A stretch of 64,000 bases of DNA, taken from assembly GCA_013407085.1 (NCBI GenBank), contig JACCGJ010000697.1, forward strand, positions 36,362-100,361, read 5' to 3'. Every line of letters starts with the position of its first letter. The stretch's first letter is position 1. Under the pieces are notes generated by a model that saw only the letters and a program-made list of their open reading frames with translations, searched no databases and was not told the origin of the DNA. This document shows positions 32,073-44,592 of the stretch, piece after piece. Source of the DNA: Atriophallophorus winterbourni. Taxonomy: Eukaryota > Platyhelminthes > Trematoda > Plagiorchiida > Microphallidae. Position numbers and translations under genes: made by a program.

Positions 32073-32370
32073 GCGCGTCCCTGCGAGTTGGGAAGAACTC
32101 GCTCTTGTCCGCTCACATTGGAGGCATTGTGTAAAGCATCGTCTGCAAGCTGGGGAGGAGCAGATACAGCTCTTGGCCGTTGAACGTAGATCACGCTGCA
32201 GGCGTGCAACTGACGCCCTACAACCGAGTTCTGACTATCGTTGCAATCACTGCGGGATAGATTGTTCCTCTAGAATCGGACTGTTTAGTCATTCGAAAAG
32301 CTGTGGAAGATGAAAATTCATGCGGTTGTGATGTTCGTCTATGGTCGACATCGACCGAAGGAGGCCAACA
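32073..32370 (+). mobile_element. LINE-A copy A7, 3' tail only
   Basis: About 300 bases matching the 3' end of LINE-A (GAGTTGGGAAGAACTCGCTC, GGGGAGGAGCAGATACAGCT, GTCGACATCGACCGAAGGAG) and ending GGCCAACAAC. A strongly 5'-truncated insertion, in the sense direction of the SREBP gene and close behind its last visible exon. Confidence 0.85.
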
Positions 32371-32745
32371 ACTGCGATGGCGCATTATACATATTGTTGC
32401 TAACGTCTCTTTTCTTAGATCTAACTACTCGGGACAATCGAACTTGAGTACCTGCTTACACAAATGTACTGTTAACTCGGACCCCTGCCCTATTCATTCT
32501 CAATAATAGTTGTGACAGAGTTAGAATCATACAATAGGGCATTTTGCATCAAGAAATCTGTTGAATGTGGTTTAGAAACCATAGACTTATCGAACGGTTT
32601 CATCCACCACTCACTTTGTAGATTTCATCTACTTTTGATGCGTCATTTTATTTTATGAATTACTAATTCCACATTCACTATCGCAAAATGTTCCCTCCTG
32701 TTTTGTGTCCTATAATATTACACATACTGTATGGATGTGCAATCA
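32371..32745. other. No recognised feature before the gap
   Basis: AT-rich, presumably intron of the SREBP gene. The last bases (ATGGATGTGCAATCA) resemble the start of the SINE-like repeat, which may continue into the gap. Confidence 0.4.
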
Positions 32746-33745
32746 NNNNNNNNNNNNNNNNNNNNNNNNNNNNNNNNNNNNNNNNNNNNNNNNNNNNNNN
32801 NNNNNNNNNNNNNNNNNNNNNNNNNNNNNNNNNNNNNNNNNNNNNNNNNNNNNNNNNNNNNNNNNNNNNNNNNNNNNNNNNNNNNNNNNNNNNNNNNNNN
32901 NNNNNNNNNNNNNNNNNNNNNNNNNNNNNNNNNNNNNNNNNNNNNNNNNNNNNNNNNNNNNNNNNNNNNNNNNNNNNNNNNNNNNNNNNNNNNNNNNNNN
33001 NNNNNNNNNNNNNNNNNNNNNNNNNNNNNNNNNNNNNNNNNNNNNNNNNNNNNNNNNNNNNNNNNNNNNNNNNNNNNNNNNNNNNNNNNNNNNNNNNNNN
33101 NNNNNNNNNNNNNNNNNNNNNNNNNNNNNNNNNNNNNNNNNNNNNNNNNNNNNNNNNNNNNNNNNNNNNNNNNNNNNNNNNNNNNNNNNNNNNNNNNNNN
33201 NNNNNNNNNNNNNNNNNNNNNNNNNNNNNNNNNNNNNNNNNNNNNNNNNNNNNNNNNNNNNNNNNNNNNNNNNNNNNNNNNNNNNNNNNNNNNNNNNNNN
33301 NNNNNNNNNNNNNNNNNNNNNNNNNNNNNNNNNNNNNNNNNNNNNNNNNNNNNNNNNNNNNNNNNNNNNNNNNNNNNNNNNNNNNNNNNNNNNNNNNNNN
33401 NNNNNNNNNNNNNNNNNNNNNNNNNNNNNNNNNNNNNNNNNNNNNNNNNNNNNNNNNNNNNNNNNNNNNNNNNNNNNNNNNNNNNNNNNNNNNNNNNNNN
33501 NNNNNNNNNNNNNNNNNNNNNNNNNNNNNNNNNNNNNNNNNNNNNNNNNNNNNNNNNNNNNNNNNNNNNNNNNNNNNNNNNNNNNNNNNNNNNNNNNNNN
33601 NNNNNNNNNNNNNNNNNNNNNNNNNNNNNNNNNNNNNNNNNNNNNNNNNNNNNNNNNNNNNNNNNNNNNNNNNNNNNNNNNNNNNNNNNNNNNNNNNNNN
33701 NNNNNNNNNNNNNNNNNNNNNNNNNNNNNNNNNNNNNNNNNNNNN
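32746..33745. other. Assembly gap (1,000 N)
   Basis: Exactly 1,000 N, probably an arbitrary gap length. It interrupts the SREBP gene after its bHLH-zip exons. Confidence 0.99.
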
Positions 33746-36480
33746 TCATGCAACGTTTCCGAAACCCGAATTCTTTGTGTTTGTGATGGTTGTCTTCGGT
33801 TGTTCTCGTGCTTCTTGTGTCTCTGGTGTTACGCCGAAAGGTGTTGTTCTCCATCTTATCCGAGAGCTGGTGATTGGCATTCTTTCCTAGTACACTACAT
33901 GCCTCTACATTTCTTGCTCAATGACTGAGATTCGTTTGCAATTCAAATGTCTATCGACTGATTTGAGACTTAGTGTTTACGCAATGAAAAGGAGCGATAT
34001 TGCTTGCTCGTTTGCATCGGTCGGAGCTCACTCACGATCAACTGACATTCTGTGAGTTGGTTACGCAGTGGTTGTGAAAAAGGTAAAAAAATAACAGTCT
34101 GCTTCATGCATAGTAATGGCGAAATGCAATGCTGCATTGCGTACACTTGAGATCTTATTGATATTTTTGAACGATGGTATAAAAAACCCGCAAAGGTACA
34201 ATTAACGTAGTGCGTCAACGCACTCAGTTTCATAGAGATTTTGATTGCGATAATTTTCGGCGTGCAATGCGCTTATGCATAATTTTTAACCCACAAATCA
34301 ATAATCGCATAAATTGCATTGGTTATGCGTTGAGACGGAAAAGTCGTCAGAGTCTCTTATATCAATACTGCTTTCTTTTATACGCCCGAGTTTTTTGAGA
34401 GTTTCGTGTGTTTGCAATTGAATGTACTGAAACTACAAAATTTACGCACCCGTAATTATTAGTGTTTCACAGTCGCAAACGTTGGGCGTATGTGTTTGGA
34501 TACTTTTCGCTCGTACATTATTCGATATAGCTTTAAGGAACCCAAATTGAGTCACTGGGTCTTGAAAGAGTCCTCTTGTATCTCTTACGGAACCAGAAAC
34601 TGCACTGAGATTCGGTCCTGTTTCCAAGACAGAAAATCAATTCGAGAAACTCACTAATCAAGCAAGCTCTCATTTATTCAAGTTTACCTCAATTAGCACG
34701 GATGTGCAATTGTGCAGTATTTCTGTGCTGTGGGCTAACATCGTGCTAAATTGATTGGCCACCGGTAGTGAGCTGCATGCTGAAACACGCTGGAGTCTCA
34801 CTACAATTTCTATTCCCCCCTCATATCTGTCTAGGCCTGGGCAACCTGACAGTATCTCAGCCCACGTGCAGTCTCTGACTGTGCGGCACTTTGCCTGGAT
34901 CAAGTTTGTGATTTCATACCATATATCATACCATGCCTCAAGTAGCTCAGCTCCGCTTACCGTGTATATTTGTATATATCTATTACCGGGTGTTATTTTG
35001 TATATTTTCATACCTCTTCATTAATGCCTAACGAGTTTTGTGTTTAGGTGCTTTATTCCTTCTGACGCCATTTTTTTATTCTACTGGCAGTTCATGTGTT
35101 CCACCACTCACCCCGCCAACTCTGAGAACCGATTATTTTCTCTACATCGTCGCGAAACGTGGTTACCGATCAAACATACCGGCTTCACTGTACAGCAATC
35201 CCCAGTGCCGTCTTCAACTTATTTTCTTACGCACGTTATATCCGTCGAGGAACAACCCTAGACATTCCAGAATGTTTCCTCCCAAAGAATACGAACACCG
35301 TTGCTACACTTTTATCTATTTTGCAGTAGTATTCCGCTTGTTGAAACCCTTTGTTTTGGGTGTGCGTTTTCGTTTTTTTGTCGTAAATTTTCCATGCCTC
35401 TACTCAGGTTGATTAATCACTCAGGTATTTGTACACCATTCATTTCGTTCTTTATTAAAGAACAATGTTTTTTGGTTTTTGGACTTGTGCCCATCCCAAA
35501 GAATCGTACCGAATGACGTCCGACTCAGGGGCTTGTTTTCATACTTGCAGTGTGTTACGATGCCCGTCCAGTTCTTCAATTTTCCATTCGTGTCACCGTT
35601 GCACCAACAATGATCACTCAGGTACCCATTTTGTCCAACCAAAGCGGTTTCTGTCACAGCAAAACTTACCTCATGCACTTTTCCCTCTTTCCGCATTGTT
35701 TATTACCATTTTTCTTTCTTTCTTCGTCCGTAATGTTATCAGGTAAACTGATGTTTCTGTGACGGCGCTTGTATTCTATCTCAGGCTGTTCTTTCTGCAA
35801 CTTTTGCCAATTACTGTTTTTACTTGATGATGTTTTATTTTTGAATACCACGTTTTGTCAGGCACTCTTAGCTGAGCTCATCTCTCTTTCATATTCGTCT
35901 CAGGGTTACACGACGGTACTGCTTTGCGTCTATGACAAACAGGGATTGTCAATGCATCCAGATTCAATGTTGACTTTTGCATTCACGCCGTCTCACTGAA
36001 CATTAATTTTACCCTCCCTGGTTCTGTTCCATGTTCTTTCCAATCTTATGAGAACCAGTGCGGTTCTTAAAAATCAATTCATTTGTGTACGGTTTCGTTG
36101 AGCACATTGTGGCAGCTATTCCGCTTTAAAATCACTGTTTTTCTGGTATGTGTCTATTATTCCATCTTAAGGATTCTTGAACTGGGGTTGCTTTATTTGC
36201 ACCTCGTGCAGAATCCTGTGTGCACGTACCCCTCACCCACATTTCTTTCACCATTCGACTTCACTTTGTGTGTTCAATCATCCTCGTGTATTGATGGTTC
36301 CAAACCATTTTGATTCACTGCCCATTGTGATTCCACTGAGTGCAAAGATGAGAAGAATATATTTGCTCATCCGTTGTTGTTGTTGTTATTCTTCGCGGTC
36401 GGTGGTTGATGCAATAATTTCGTCTAATTATCTGTCAAGCATCCTACTGGGTGGGTAGAAGTCGATTACTTTACAACGTG
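33746..36480 (+). other. Possible continuation of the SREBP gene, exons not resolved
   Basis: T-rich sequence with many short open frames and several plausible acceptors on the + strand (for example TTTTCATACTTGCAG before 35551, which could give an exon CYDARPVLQFSIRVTVAPT up to a CAG/GTACCC donor near 35620). I could not recognise the transmembrane hairpin or regulatory domain, so no exon is claimed. The stretch also holds a SINE-like repeat copy at 34695-34930. Confidence 0.3.
34695..34930 (+). repeat. SINE-like repeat, well-preserved copy
   Basis: Best preserved partner of 30775-31010: GATGTGCAATTGTGCAGTAT, GGTAGTGAGCTGCATGCTG, then GGCAACCTGACAGTATCT and CTGACTGTGCGG, with few differences. 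No ORF. Confidence 0.7.
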
Positions 36481-37112
36481 AAAAATTGATCTTTTCATTT
36501 CTCATCCACATCGTTGCACCAGATCAGGTAACCACTTCTTGGTACGAGGAGTCCCAGTCCGACTTCCGGTTCGCTGTCCAAGGTTGGTCGGTATATACGT
36601 CACATGCGATAAAGCCCATGCCACTTCTAATTCGGTATCAAAAATGGAACTATCATTAAGTTCTTCAAAAAAAATTTCGGATGATAAAATCTTGTATTTT
36701 CATGATTGCTGAAGCTTGTTGACAAATCGCCATGGAGACACTATCGTTGACATTGTTTTATTCCACGGTTGTACAAGAAAGAGCCTAGTAGCCTAACACT
36801 GTAACAGAAAATCCCTGTCATTTCACAATACAATTGATACATATATATTTTCCGATTAGTTTGCCTGGTTGTGGTTCGAACCCTGTGGCCCATCGGGTCG
36901 GTGTCTATCTTCGGTTTTTAGGCAACAGGCGGGATAGATGAAATTGTAAGATTGGGGATTACACCAGGTCAAACGGGCCCAAATCTGACATGTTTGCACA
37001 GGCTTCGCGGACGCTCGATCTTACAACCGCGTAACCCTCCCCAAACGTTAATCACGTTCACCCACGAAATCCACAACATAGGTGAACACCAATTTCGCAA
37101 TTATTAGCACTT
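36481..37112. other. Unclassified non-coding sequence
   Basis: GGTTCGAACCC at about 36873 matches the polymerase III B-box consensus (the core is palindromic, so the strand is uncertain). I found no convincing A box, so a tRNA-derived SINE is only a possibility. The rest is non-coding. Confidence 0.25.
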
Positions 37113-39215
37113 GATGTTGATGGCCACCTTCGGTCGATGTCGACCATGGATGTACGTTACAACCGCATCAATTTTCAGGTTCCACAGCTTTTTGAATGAT
37201 TAAACAGTCCGATTCGGGAGGAACAATCTCTTCCGCGGCGCTTGCAACGACAGGTTGAACTCGGTTGTGGGGCGTCAGTTGCACGCCTACAGCGTGATCT
37301 ACGTTCAACGGCCAAGAGCTGTATCTGCTCCTCCTCAGCTTGTAGACGACGCTTTACACAATTTGCCTACAACATTCAGAATGTAGATTCCGCTGTAATT
37401 GCTGCAGTCGCCTCGATCACCCTTATTCTTAAATAGTGTGACGATCTTCGTGTCCCACATGTTTTGTGGGACACGCTCCTTCTACCGGCGCTGAAGAATC
37501 AAATGGTGAAGAGGCTGTAATAATGCTGTTCTACAGCATTAGATGAGCTCAGGTGGAATTCCGTCGTCACCAGGGGCCTTCCCATTCACTAAGCGGTCGA
37601 TTGCCCTATTGAGCTCGTCAAGAGTAGGGCGAGTATCTAGATGTTCAATGGTTGGCAACAGCTCAACATTTTCAATTACATGTGGTAAAACCGTACTGTC
37701 CCTAGAGTAGAGAGAGGAGAAGTGCTCTACTCATCTTTCCATCTGCTGAGTTTTGTCCGCAATCGGGTCACCAGATACAGACTTAATGGGAGCCGTTTTA
37801 AGTCTGTTTGAACCAATCCCTCTCTTGTTCTCATCATACATACCGTGAAAATTTCCAGTATCTACAGCCTTTTGGATTCTGGAGCTAATTTCAGTCCAAT
37901 AGTCATTTGCACATCGTCTTGCATTCTGTTGGACTTTATTTCTAGCTGCTCTTAGAAGTCGTAAGTTTTCATCTGTTGGCATACTTTTGAACTTCAAGAA
38001 TGCTGAGCGTTTCTCATCCAACACAGCAGTCATCTCAGAAGCTTTTGCTTCGAACCAGTCGCTCGTTCGAGCTTTCTTCGGACCGGCATATGCATATATT
38101 TATCGATTTCCAGTTTTCTGAAGCCGATTCGAGTGGGGTTGTCTTTTTTTAACTCGGCTGTGAAGGCTTTTGCAAATCTCGCAGCTAGATTAGGTTCGCA
38201 CATGCGAGTGACGTCTATCCTTGGTTTAGCAGACAATGTGGTGCGGTAAAATCTCGACTTGGGAAGCTTCAGTTTTGCACAAACCATCGAATGGACAGTG
38301 CCGCAGTCTGTGCTTTGGCATGATCTGTTTAGGAGTACGCTTTTTATATTAGTTCGCCTAGCAAGAATAAAATCAAGGTGATGCCAATGCTTTGAACGAG
38401 GATGCTTCCATGAGACTTTATGCACATTACATTCTGCTTGTCGGTTGATTCCTAATCCCCATGCACCTAATTAGGATAGCAGTCCGTGGCGAGACGGCAC
38501 CTTATTTACTGGGGGCTGCCCAGCTTGAGGCGGGCAGTAGCCGTCCAATGAGATCTGAAAATCTCTCCCACCGTCAGAATCAGCCCCATGCGCTGAGCTC
38601 TACGCCGGTTGAGCCATAGCTTTTAACCGGTATTTGGTGCTTCTCATGTTATTATCCGTAGAAGCCGAATGTAGTGTCCACTCCATTGGTGCGTCGAGAT
38701 GTACGCCAGGGCACTTCAATATAGAGAACTAGCTGTTGTCCATGCCGTAAGTGGTCCCTCTCCACGGCACCAATGGAACCAAAGGAACAGCTAGGCTCAT
38801 ATGTATGGACAATGATGCCGTCGCAGGGGTTGCCAGGACGAAGTTGAATACAACTTCGGACTGCCTAACGTGACTCCGGCTCTGTATTTTTCCTCGTGGT
38901 GGACTCATGTAGTCTTTTCCATGATTGGAATTAGCCACAATGCAGTGGAGGTTTGACATAAGGGTTTTCCTTCCCCTATGTTAACCGCCTTCGTGGAATT
39001 ACGAGCTCCACCTGCCTGAAGCATGCTGGTTTTGAGGCGCCAGCCATCCACCCTCGCCCTTTCTCCTGTCAGTAGAAGCAGTTCCGTTGGGTCACACAGC
39101 ACCCCTCGTGCAGGCCAGGAGCTGGACTTGGTTGTCAGTGGTTATATGAGACGCGTGCCACTAGAGCATTTTGGAATTGCTAGCTTATCCCCAAAACCGC
39201 CCCGGCCTTGATATC
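37113..39215 (-). mobile_element. LINE-A copy A4 with two internal deletions
   Basis: Minus-strand element with both ends present: 3' tail at 37113 and 5' leader to about 39215 (the CCAAAACCG-type start also seen at 54730). Most of RT is missing: at about 37361 the sequence goes from NVVGK(L) directly to the 3' UTR. The endonuclease N-terminus is missing too: the leader joins HKVSWKHPRSKHWHHLDFIL at about 38430. Remaining coding parts are 38425-38030 and 38033-37731. Confidence 0.85.
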
Positions 39216-39794
39216 CTCGTACCTTTAGGCACATGACAAGGAATAAAACATGCAACTACATTCTATAGGAAAATCCCATTAACACAACACAGTCCTCAAC
39301 ATTTCTGAAACGGTTGTGCGACCTTTAAATGGGCTTAGTTTAAAATTTATTTTTGCAGCTATTTTTGGTAATCAGTCTCCACTATTGCTTTTACCAATTT
39401 TTGTTTTTGATCCATGTTAACCAGATATTTTTGCGCCATACATTCTTTAAATACTGAGCACTTTTTGTATTTTGAACTATAGAGGCTTACTGTGCTAGTC
39501 GCCAAAAAATTTCATATGAACACTAAGACATGATTGGAAAATTTCTTGCAGGTAGAACTTTGTTTGTTTTCGGCACAACACTCGTCTAATTTTGTTGACG
39601 CCGGTAGACGAAAGCAAAGATTTTCGGATTTAAAGATGAGACCGGCAATTTAAATCCTTCGGTAAATTGGTGTGATTAAATTAAATCTTATTCCTTGTAA
39701 GCTTGTATAAGCGAATAAAGCCATTTTGAACTCTCTGACCTGATTTGACGATCGATTTCGTGTCAGCCGATTTAGTTAAAGCCCTCGTCACATG
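39216..39794. other. No recognised feature
   Basis: AT-rich spacer between LINE-A4 and the LTR-like repeat. Confidence 0.4.
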
Positions 39795-40310
39795 GTGTGG
39801 AGGTGCGAAGTGCATTGGCGATGAGTGCTAATCAAGAACATTAGAATGATTTGCAGAGCTCCATCCTCCGGCACAACACAAGATAAAAAAGCACTGAGAA
39901 GATCGACGACGACAATTGCGAACTCGTAATATTTCGGGTTTCGGAATGATTGCATTCGAACGGTTCAAGCGACAACATTTTGAGTGGTATGAGAAGATGG
40001 ACAACGTCAGCCCCAATCGAACGATATGCAATTCGTCATTGTTGGTCAAACAAAATTGACTGTCAAATCAGATCGAAGTGGCAACTGGGACATACATGTT
40101 GTTTGTTTTGCCTATATAAGATAGGCCGGTGTTTCGTTATTTGTCTTGTACGTTTCACCGATCGGCTTCTCTTGTGCTGTGGGATTCGTGGGTGAGCGCA
40201 ATTAGCGTCGGACAGGTCGACCTCAGTGATGGAGCGAGACGCAATCAATGTGTTTGCTGCATGCAACGTGGGAGTGGGTCATGGCTAATGCTAGACGGAT
40301 GAAACTAATA
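39795..40310 (+). repeat. LTR-like repeat, third copy
   Basis: Collinear with 5745-6190 and with 5371-5450: GATGAGTGCTAATCA, CGACAATTGCGAAC.CGTAAT, TTTGCCTATATAAGATAGGC, GGATTCGTGGGTGAGCGCAA and AGGTCGACCTCAGTGATGG. It joins in one copy the segments that are split between the two copies at 5.3-6.3 kb. Confidence 0.5.
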
Positions 40311-40739
40311 TGTGATGATTGGTCAGATGTGCTTCACCTGGTGGTTGAGGTTATCCCTCTGCTCATGTTTCGACGATGATGTCACTCAAACCGTTCTTAA
40401 GCAGTCCTTTCGAAAAACGAATTATTGCGAGTTGGTGATTGTTTTCGTCAGTCGTTTTGGCGCTTTCTGCTCTTGTGTTGTGCCTGAGGTTTTATTTTTC
40501 TGCATATTCGAAAACTCGTGATTAGCACGTAACGTAACGTTCCAACGTAACCATCACTTTCTGTCTTTGAAAATGGAAAAATCCTAAATTGCTATTTCTG
40601 ATTGTTAATGTTCGACCCAACGTGAAACCAAGTGGTATTTCTTGTGGTTACTTAAAGTTGATTAACTGTCTTGGTAAAGAAAACAGCTAATGCTCTCGTT
40701 CACTTTTAAGTAAAAATATTTAGTCCATTAACAATCACA
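40311..40739. other. No recognised feature
   Basis: The open frame 40312-40521 shows no recognisable motif. Confidence 0.35.
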
Positions 40740-41480
40740 TAGACTGTAGACTTACCGACATCAAACCTGACGCAACAGCTGAATGACATCGAGATAAAAC
40801 CAGCGATTATACAACGGCGTTTAAACCGAATGACCCTTGAAAAATCTCATGCAGCCGACGGAATCACAGCAACACGCTAGAATCCTGTGACCGGCAGCTG
40901 TACACAATTTAATAAATTGTTCAAACATTCTCTAACCGATGAGTGGTGTCAACAGAGTGGACAACTGGAGTTATTTTATCTATATACAAGGGAGATACTA
41001 CCGTTTGTTACCTTAATTTCCGTCTTGTCCAAAGTTCCAGAGCGCATAGTGACGGAGAAAATAGTTCATCACTTGGAATCGCAAAAATACCATCTACAGC
41101 GCTGCATCGTAATCGTAAATCTCGCTCATGCCTGACAAACTTGCCGATGGTGCTGAACGACTGAACCCAAGCGGTTGATGAACGAGCTAGCATCCACGCT
41201 TGATCTCCGATACGTCTAAAACTTTTGACCGAGTTGATCACTTTCGACTACTGTAAAGCTGCAGTAGATTGACATCAGCGGACAGCTATTTGTCTAGCTT
41301 GAAAGTTAACTGATTGTGACGCAAGGCGAAACACTCAAGATGTTTGAAGAGATGCATCTCGACTTACGAATGCAGAAACTAATTGTTTCGGCCATTTAAA
41401 ATACACCGATATTAAAATAAACGAATTCTCAGCCTGAACTCCGAAAAGAAAAGCCAGAAAATTTTGTATCTAACTCCGTA
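40740..41480 (+). mobile_element. CR1-like fragment B4a, degenerate
   Basis: Translation pieces HAADGITA, FKHSLTDEWCQQ and ISVLSKVPERIVTEKIVHHL (about 41020-41080) correspond to RT motifs 0 to 2 of CR1-like LINEs. Stops and frameshifts throughout. Confidence 0.6.
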
Positions 41481-41489
41481 GTCGAACTC

Positions 41490-42880
41490 GAAAGTGGATA
41501 GCCATGCGAAATTCGACATGGGCTGCACACAGTAGCACTCGAACAGACGTATCCTGGGAACATTTTCGAAATATCCGAAACAAGGTGACGTCCTTAATTC
41601 GGGAAGTCAAGCAATATCACCATTGGATGCTGATAGACCAGATGGAACGACATCCTAAGATACTATACACGATCGTACACAACGCGACTAAGGTTAAACC
41701 GGTAGTTTTTCCTATTCAAACAGCGGATGGATTGACAGATAATGTCAGGGATAAAGCTGATGCCCTAGCAACATTTTATGCGCAAGTCTTTTGTCCAAAT
41801 TGTGTGTCCCTGCCAACACCTTTGCCACCTTTAATAGAGGTTTAACGTCTAAGTGATGTCGATGTGAATCCTACGGATGCGCGGAAGCATTTACGCAGGC
41901 TAAACGTTAAAAAATCCCCGGGGGAATACGGAATAACGCCAGCTATTCTGAAGTCATGTGCGCTGGAGCTTTGCGCCTCAATATCTTATTTATTTAAACA
42001 CACGCAATCGTACCAGCTGACTGCAAAACCGAAGCTATTACACCAATCTACAAAGGTGGCAGTCGTGGGGATCCGAAAAATTACCGACCTGTGGCACTTC
42101 TTTCAATGGTTTCTAAGGTATTGAAACGTTTGGTGTGTGAATGTGTTATCAGGCACCTCTAGAGCCATGAAATTCTTTCTCAGACACAACGTGGATTTAG
42201 AAAATAAAACATTCATGCTTTTCTAACTTTTTCACAACTTTAAACGATTGGACGCAAGCATTAGACGAAGGGTGTCCCGTACAGGACTGTTAATTTGATA
42301 TATCTAAAGCTTTCGATCGAGTTGATCAATCCTTACTACTTCAGAAGCTGGAGGATTTGGCGTCGCTTGAAATCTACTAACATGACTCGCAAGTTAACTG
42401 TCTGATCGCAAAACAAAAGTCAGAATAGAAGACGAAATTTCCAGAACGATTGAGGCCACTTGCGGTGTCCCACAAGGTTCAGTACTCGGTCCAAAACTGT
42501 TCTTAATATGATCTACTGAAACTGGTACGCTCTAAACTTTTTCGCCGACGATATAAAAATTTGAACGAAGGCTAACTCTGTTGACGATCGCCTAGTTTTA
42601 CAAGCTGACTTGAGTAAGTTGTACCAGTGGTCAATTTAAAACAGCTTGTCAGCAAGTGCAATATTTTAGTAGTCGGGAGACACGTCCCGTTCTCTTACGT
42701 ACTTGGCAGTTACACGCTTGAGTGGAGTATATCTTAGAAAGATCTCAGTATCTCGGGGAGCGGAAATTTGGAAAAACAGCCTGCAGTGCGAGGCCATCTA
42801 TGCGCATGCATTCAGCATACTCTGCTTACTCAGACGAATTTTCGGAAGTTTCCCACCGCACTCATTGTCATAGATATTAA
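41490..42880 (+). mobile_element. CR1-like fragment B4b (linker to RT C-terminus)
   Basis: 41504-41845 gives WEHFRNIRNKVTSLIREVKQ and QMERHPKILYTIVHNATKVK (linker). Then RRLNVKKSPGEYGITPAILK (RT motif 0, 41900-41960), a degenerate NFDISKAFDRVDQ (about 42290), CGVPQGSVLGPKLF (about 42460-42500) and an FADDI-like site near 42545. The second copy of linker and RT beside B4a shows two separate insertions or a rearrangement. It ends at about 42880 against a PLE fragment. Confidence 0.75.
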
Positions 42881-42904
42881 ATACATACATACATCCAAGC
42901 AAAG

Positions 42905-43425
42905 AAATTTGAGTGAAATCGCTTAGAGCAGCTTTTGGGTAACGTTTCACTTCTGACACAGAAGCTTCGTCAGAACAAGGGTGATAGTCAGGACATGACT
43001 AAGTAGCAGTCCACTCACCACCCCTGACTTCACCTTACCGCTATGCAGAATATGGTGTTTCACGTCTCGTAGGCATGACCAGGATCAGTGGTCGATTTGC
43101 CCAATAGTGTGTATCCACATCAATCTAATACAAGTGAACGCGGTCAAGGTCAGTTGACACAGGGGCCCACATGCGTAAAGGTACATAAATAATGGGGCTT
43201 GGGTTATGCTATTTTTGAAGAAAAACATAAATCTGATTAACTAGTAGGTATAAGGTGAATAACAACTATTTACTTTCCCATCCTTATTGACTTCCAATCG
43301 ACCTCCTTTGGCAATTTCGACCGACTCAGCATGTAGGCGTTGGCTATACGGTTTAATATCGTATCTAAAACGTGCTCCACCAAGCGGAGTCACGACTAAG
43401 GGATTGATAATCCCTCGCACGTGAC
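42905..43425 (-). mobile_element. PLE 3' end P5, cut by LINE-A5
   Basis: Minus strand 43420-43241 gives IKPYSQRLHAESVEIAKGGR, the PLE C-terminus also seen in P4 (GIQPHGARLHA, EVEIAKAGRLAVN). The 3' flank 43100-43240 matches 10660-10800, and 42905-42970 holds the GTAACGTTTCACTTCTGACA repeat. LINE-A5 begins at 43426, so it lies inside the PLE. Confidence 0.65.
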
Positions 43426-44592
43426 CTGCACGCGTGGTCCTGTGTGACCCGGCGGAACTGCTTCTACTGACAGGAGAAGGGGCGAAGGCGGCTGACTGGC
43501 GCCTCAAAACCATCATGCTTCGGGCAGGTGGAGCTCGTTAGTCCATGAAGGCGGCCCACATAGGGGAAGGAAAACCCTTATCTCAAACCTCCACTGCCTT
43601 GTGGCTACATCCATTCATGGAAAAGGCTTCAGGAGTCAACCTCGAGGAAAAATCCGGAGCCGGAGTCCCGTTAGGCAGTCCGAAGTTTATTTATCTTCGT
43701 TCGGCCAGCTCCTGCGACGGCATCGTTGTCCAAACGTATCAGCCTAGCTGTTCCTTTGGTTCCAGTGGTGCCGTAGAGAGGGAGCACTAGCTGCATGGGC
43801 AACAGCTAGTTGTCCATATTGAACTGCCACCAATGGAGAGGACACTCCATTCCGCTTCTACGGAAAATAACACGGGAAGCAGCAGATACCGGTTAAAAGC
43901 TATGGCTCTACTGGCGTAGAGCTAAGCGCCTGGGGTTGCTTTCGACGGTGGGAGAGACTTCCAGGTCTCATTGGACGGCTACCGCCCGCCTCAAGCTGGG
44001 CAGCCCCCAGTCAATAAGGTGCCGTCTCGCCACGGTCTGCTATCCTCATTGGGTGCATGGGATTAGGAATCAACCGACAAGCAGACTGTATTTTTCCGCA
44101 CCAGCGAATCGAAATACCAAACAACAAATGTCAGTTCTGAAACTTGGAACCTGGAACGTCCGGTCCATGCTTCCAGGATTTCATGACGACGTCACGAATA
44201 TCTGATGCGTTAGAAAGTCCGCCGTGATTAACAACGAGCTAAAGAGGCTGAATGTCGACGTGGCTGCCCTACAAGAGACGCGCTTACCAGACACTGGTAA
44301 GCTAACAGAAAGTGATTACACATTCTTTTGGAATGGAAGAGGTTCCGATGAGCGTCGACTGCATGGAGTTGGGTTTGCCGTGCGAAACGACATATTAAAA
44401 GCAACAGAACCGAGCAGCAGCGGGAGCGAACGAATTTGGACTCTAAATCTGAGGTGCATTACTGGTACCATTACGTTGGTCAACGTTTATGCACCGACGC
44501 TCTCTGCGACGTCTTCTGAAAAAGACGCAAAAGCCTTCACGGACGAGTTCAACAAGACAACCCCACTTTAATCGGCTTCAGAAAACTGGGAA

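Noticed and set aside
32688..33928. Long open frames across the N gap on both strands
   Set aside because: They consist almost only of undetermined residues and exist because N codons are not stops.
36860..36890. tRNA gene or tRNA-derived SINE at GGTTCGAACCC
   Set aside because: Only a B-box-like palindrome; no A box at the proper distance and no cloverleaf.
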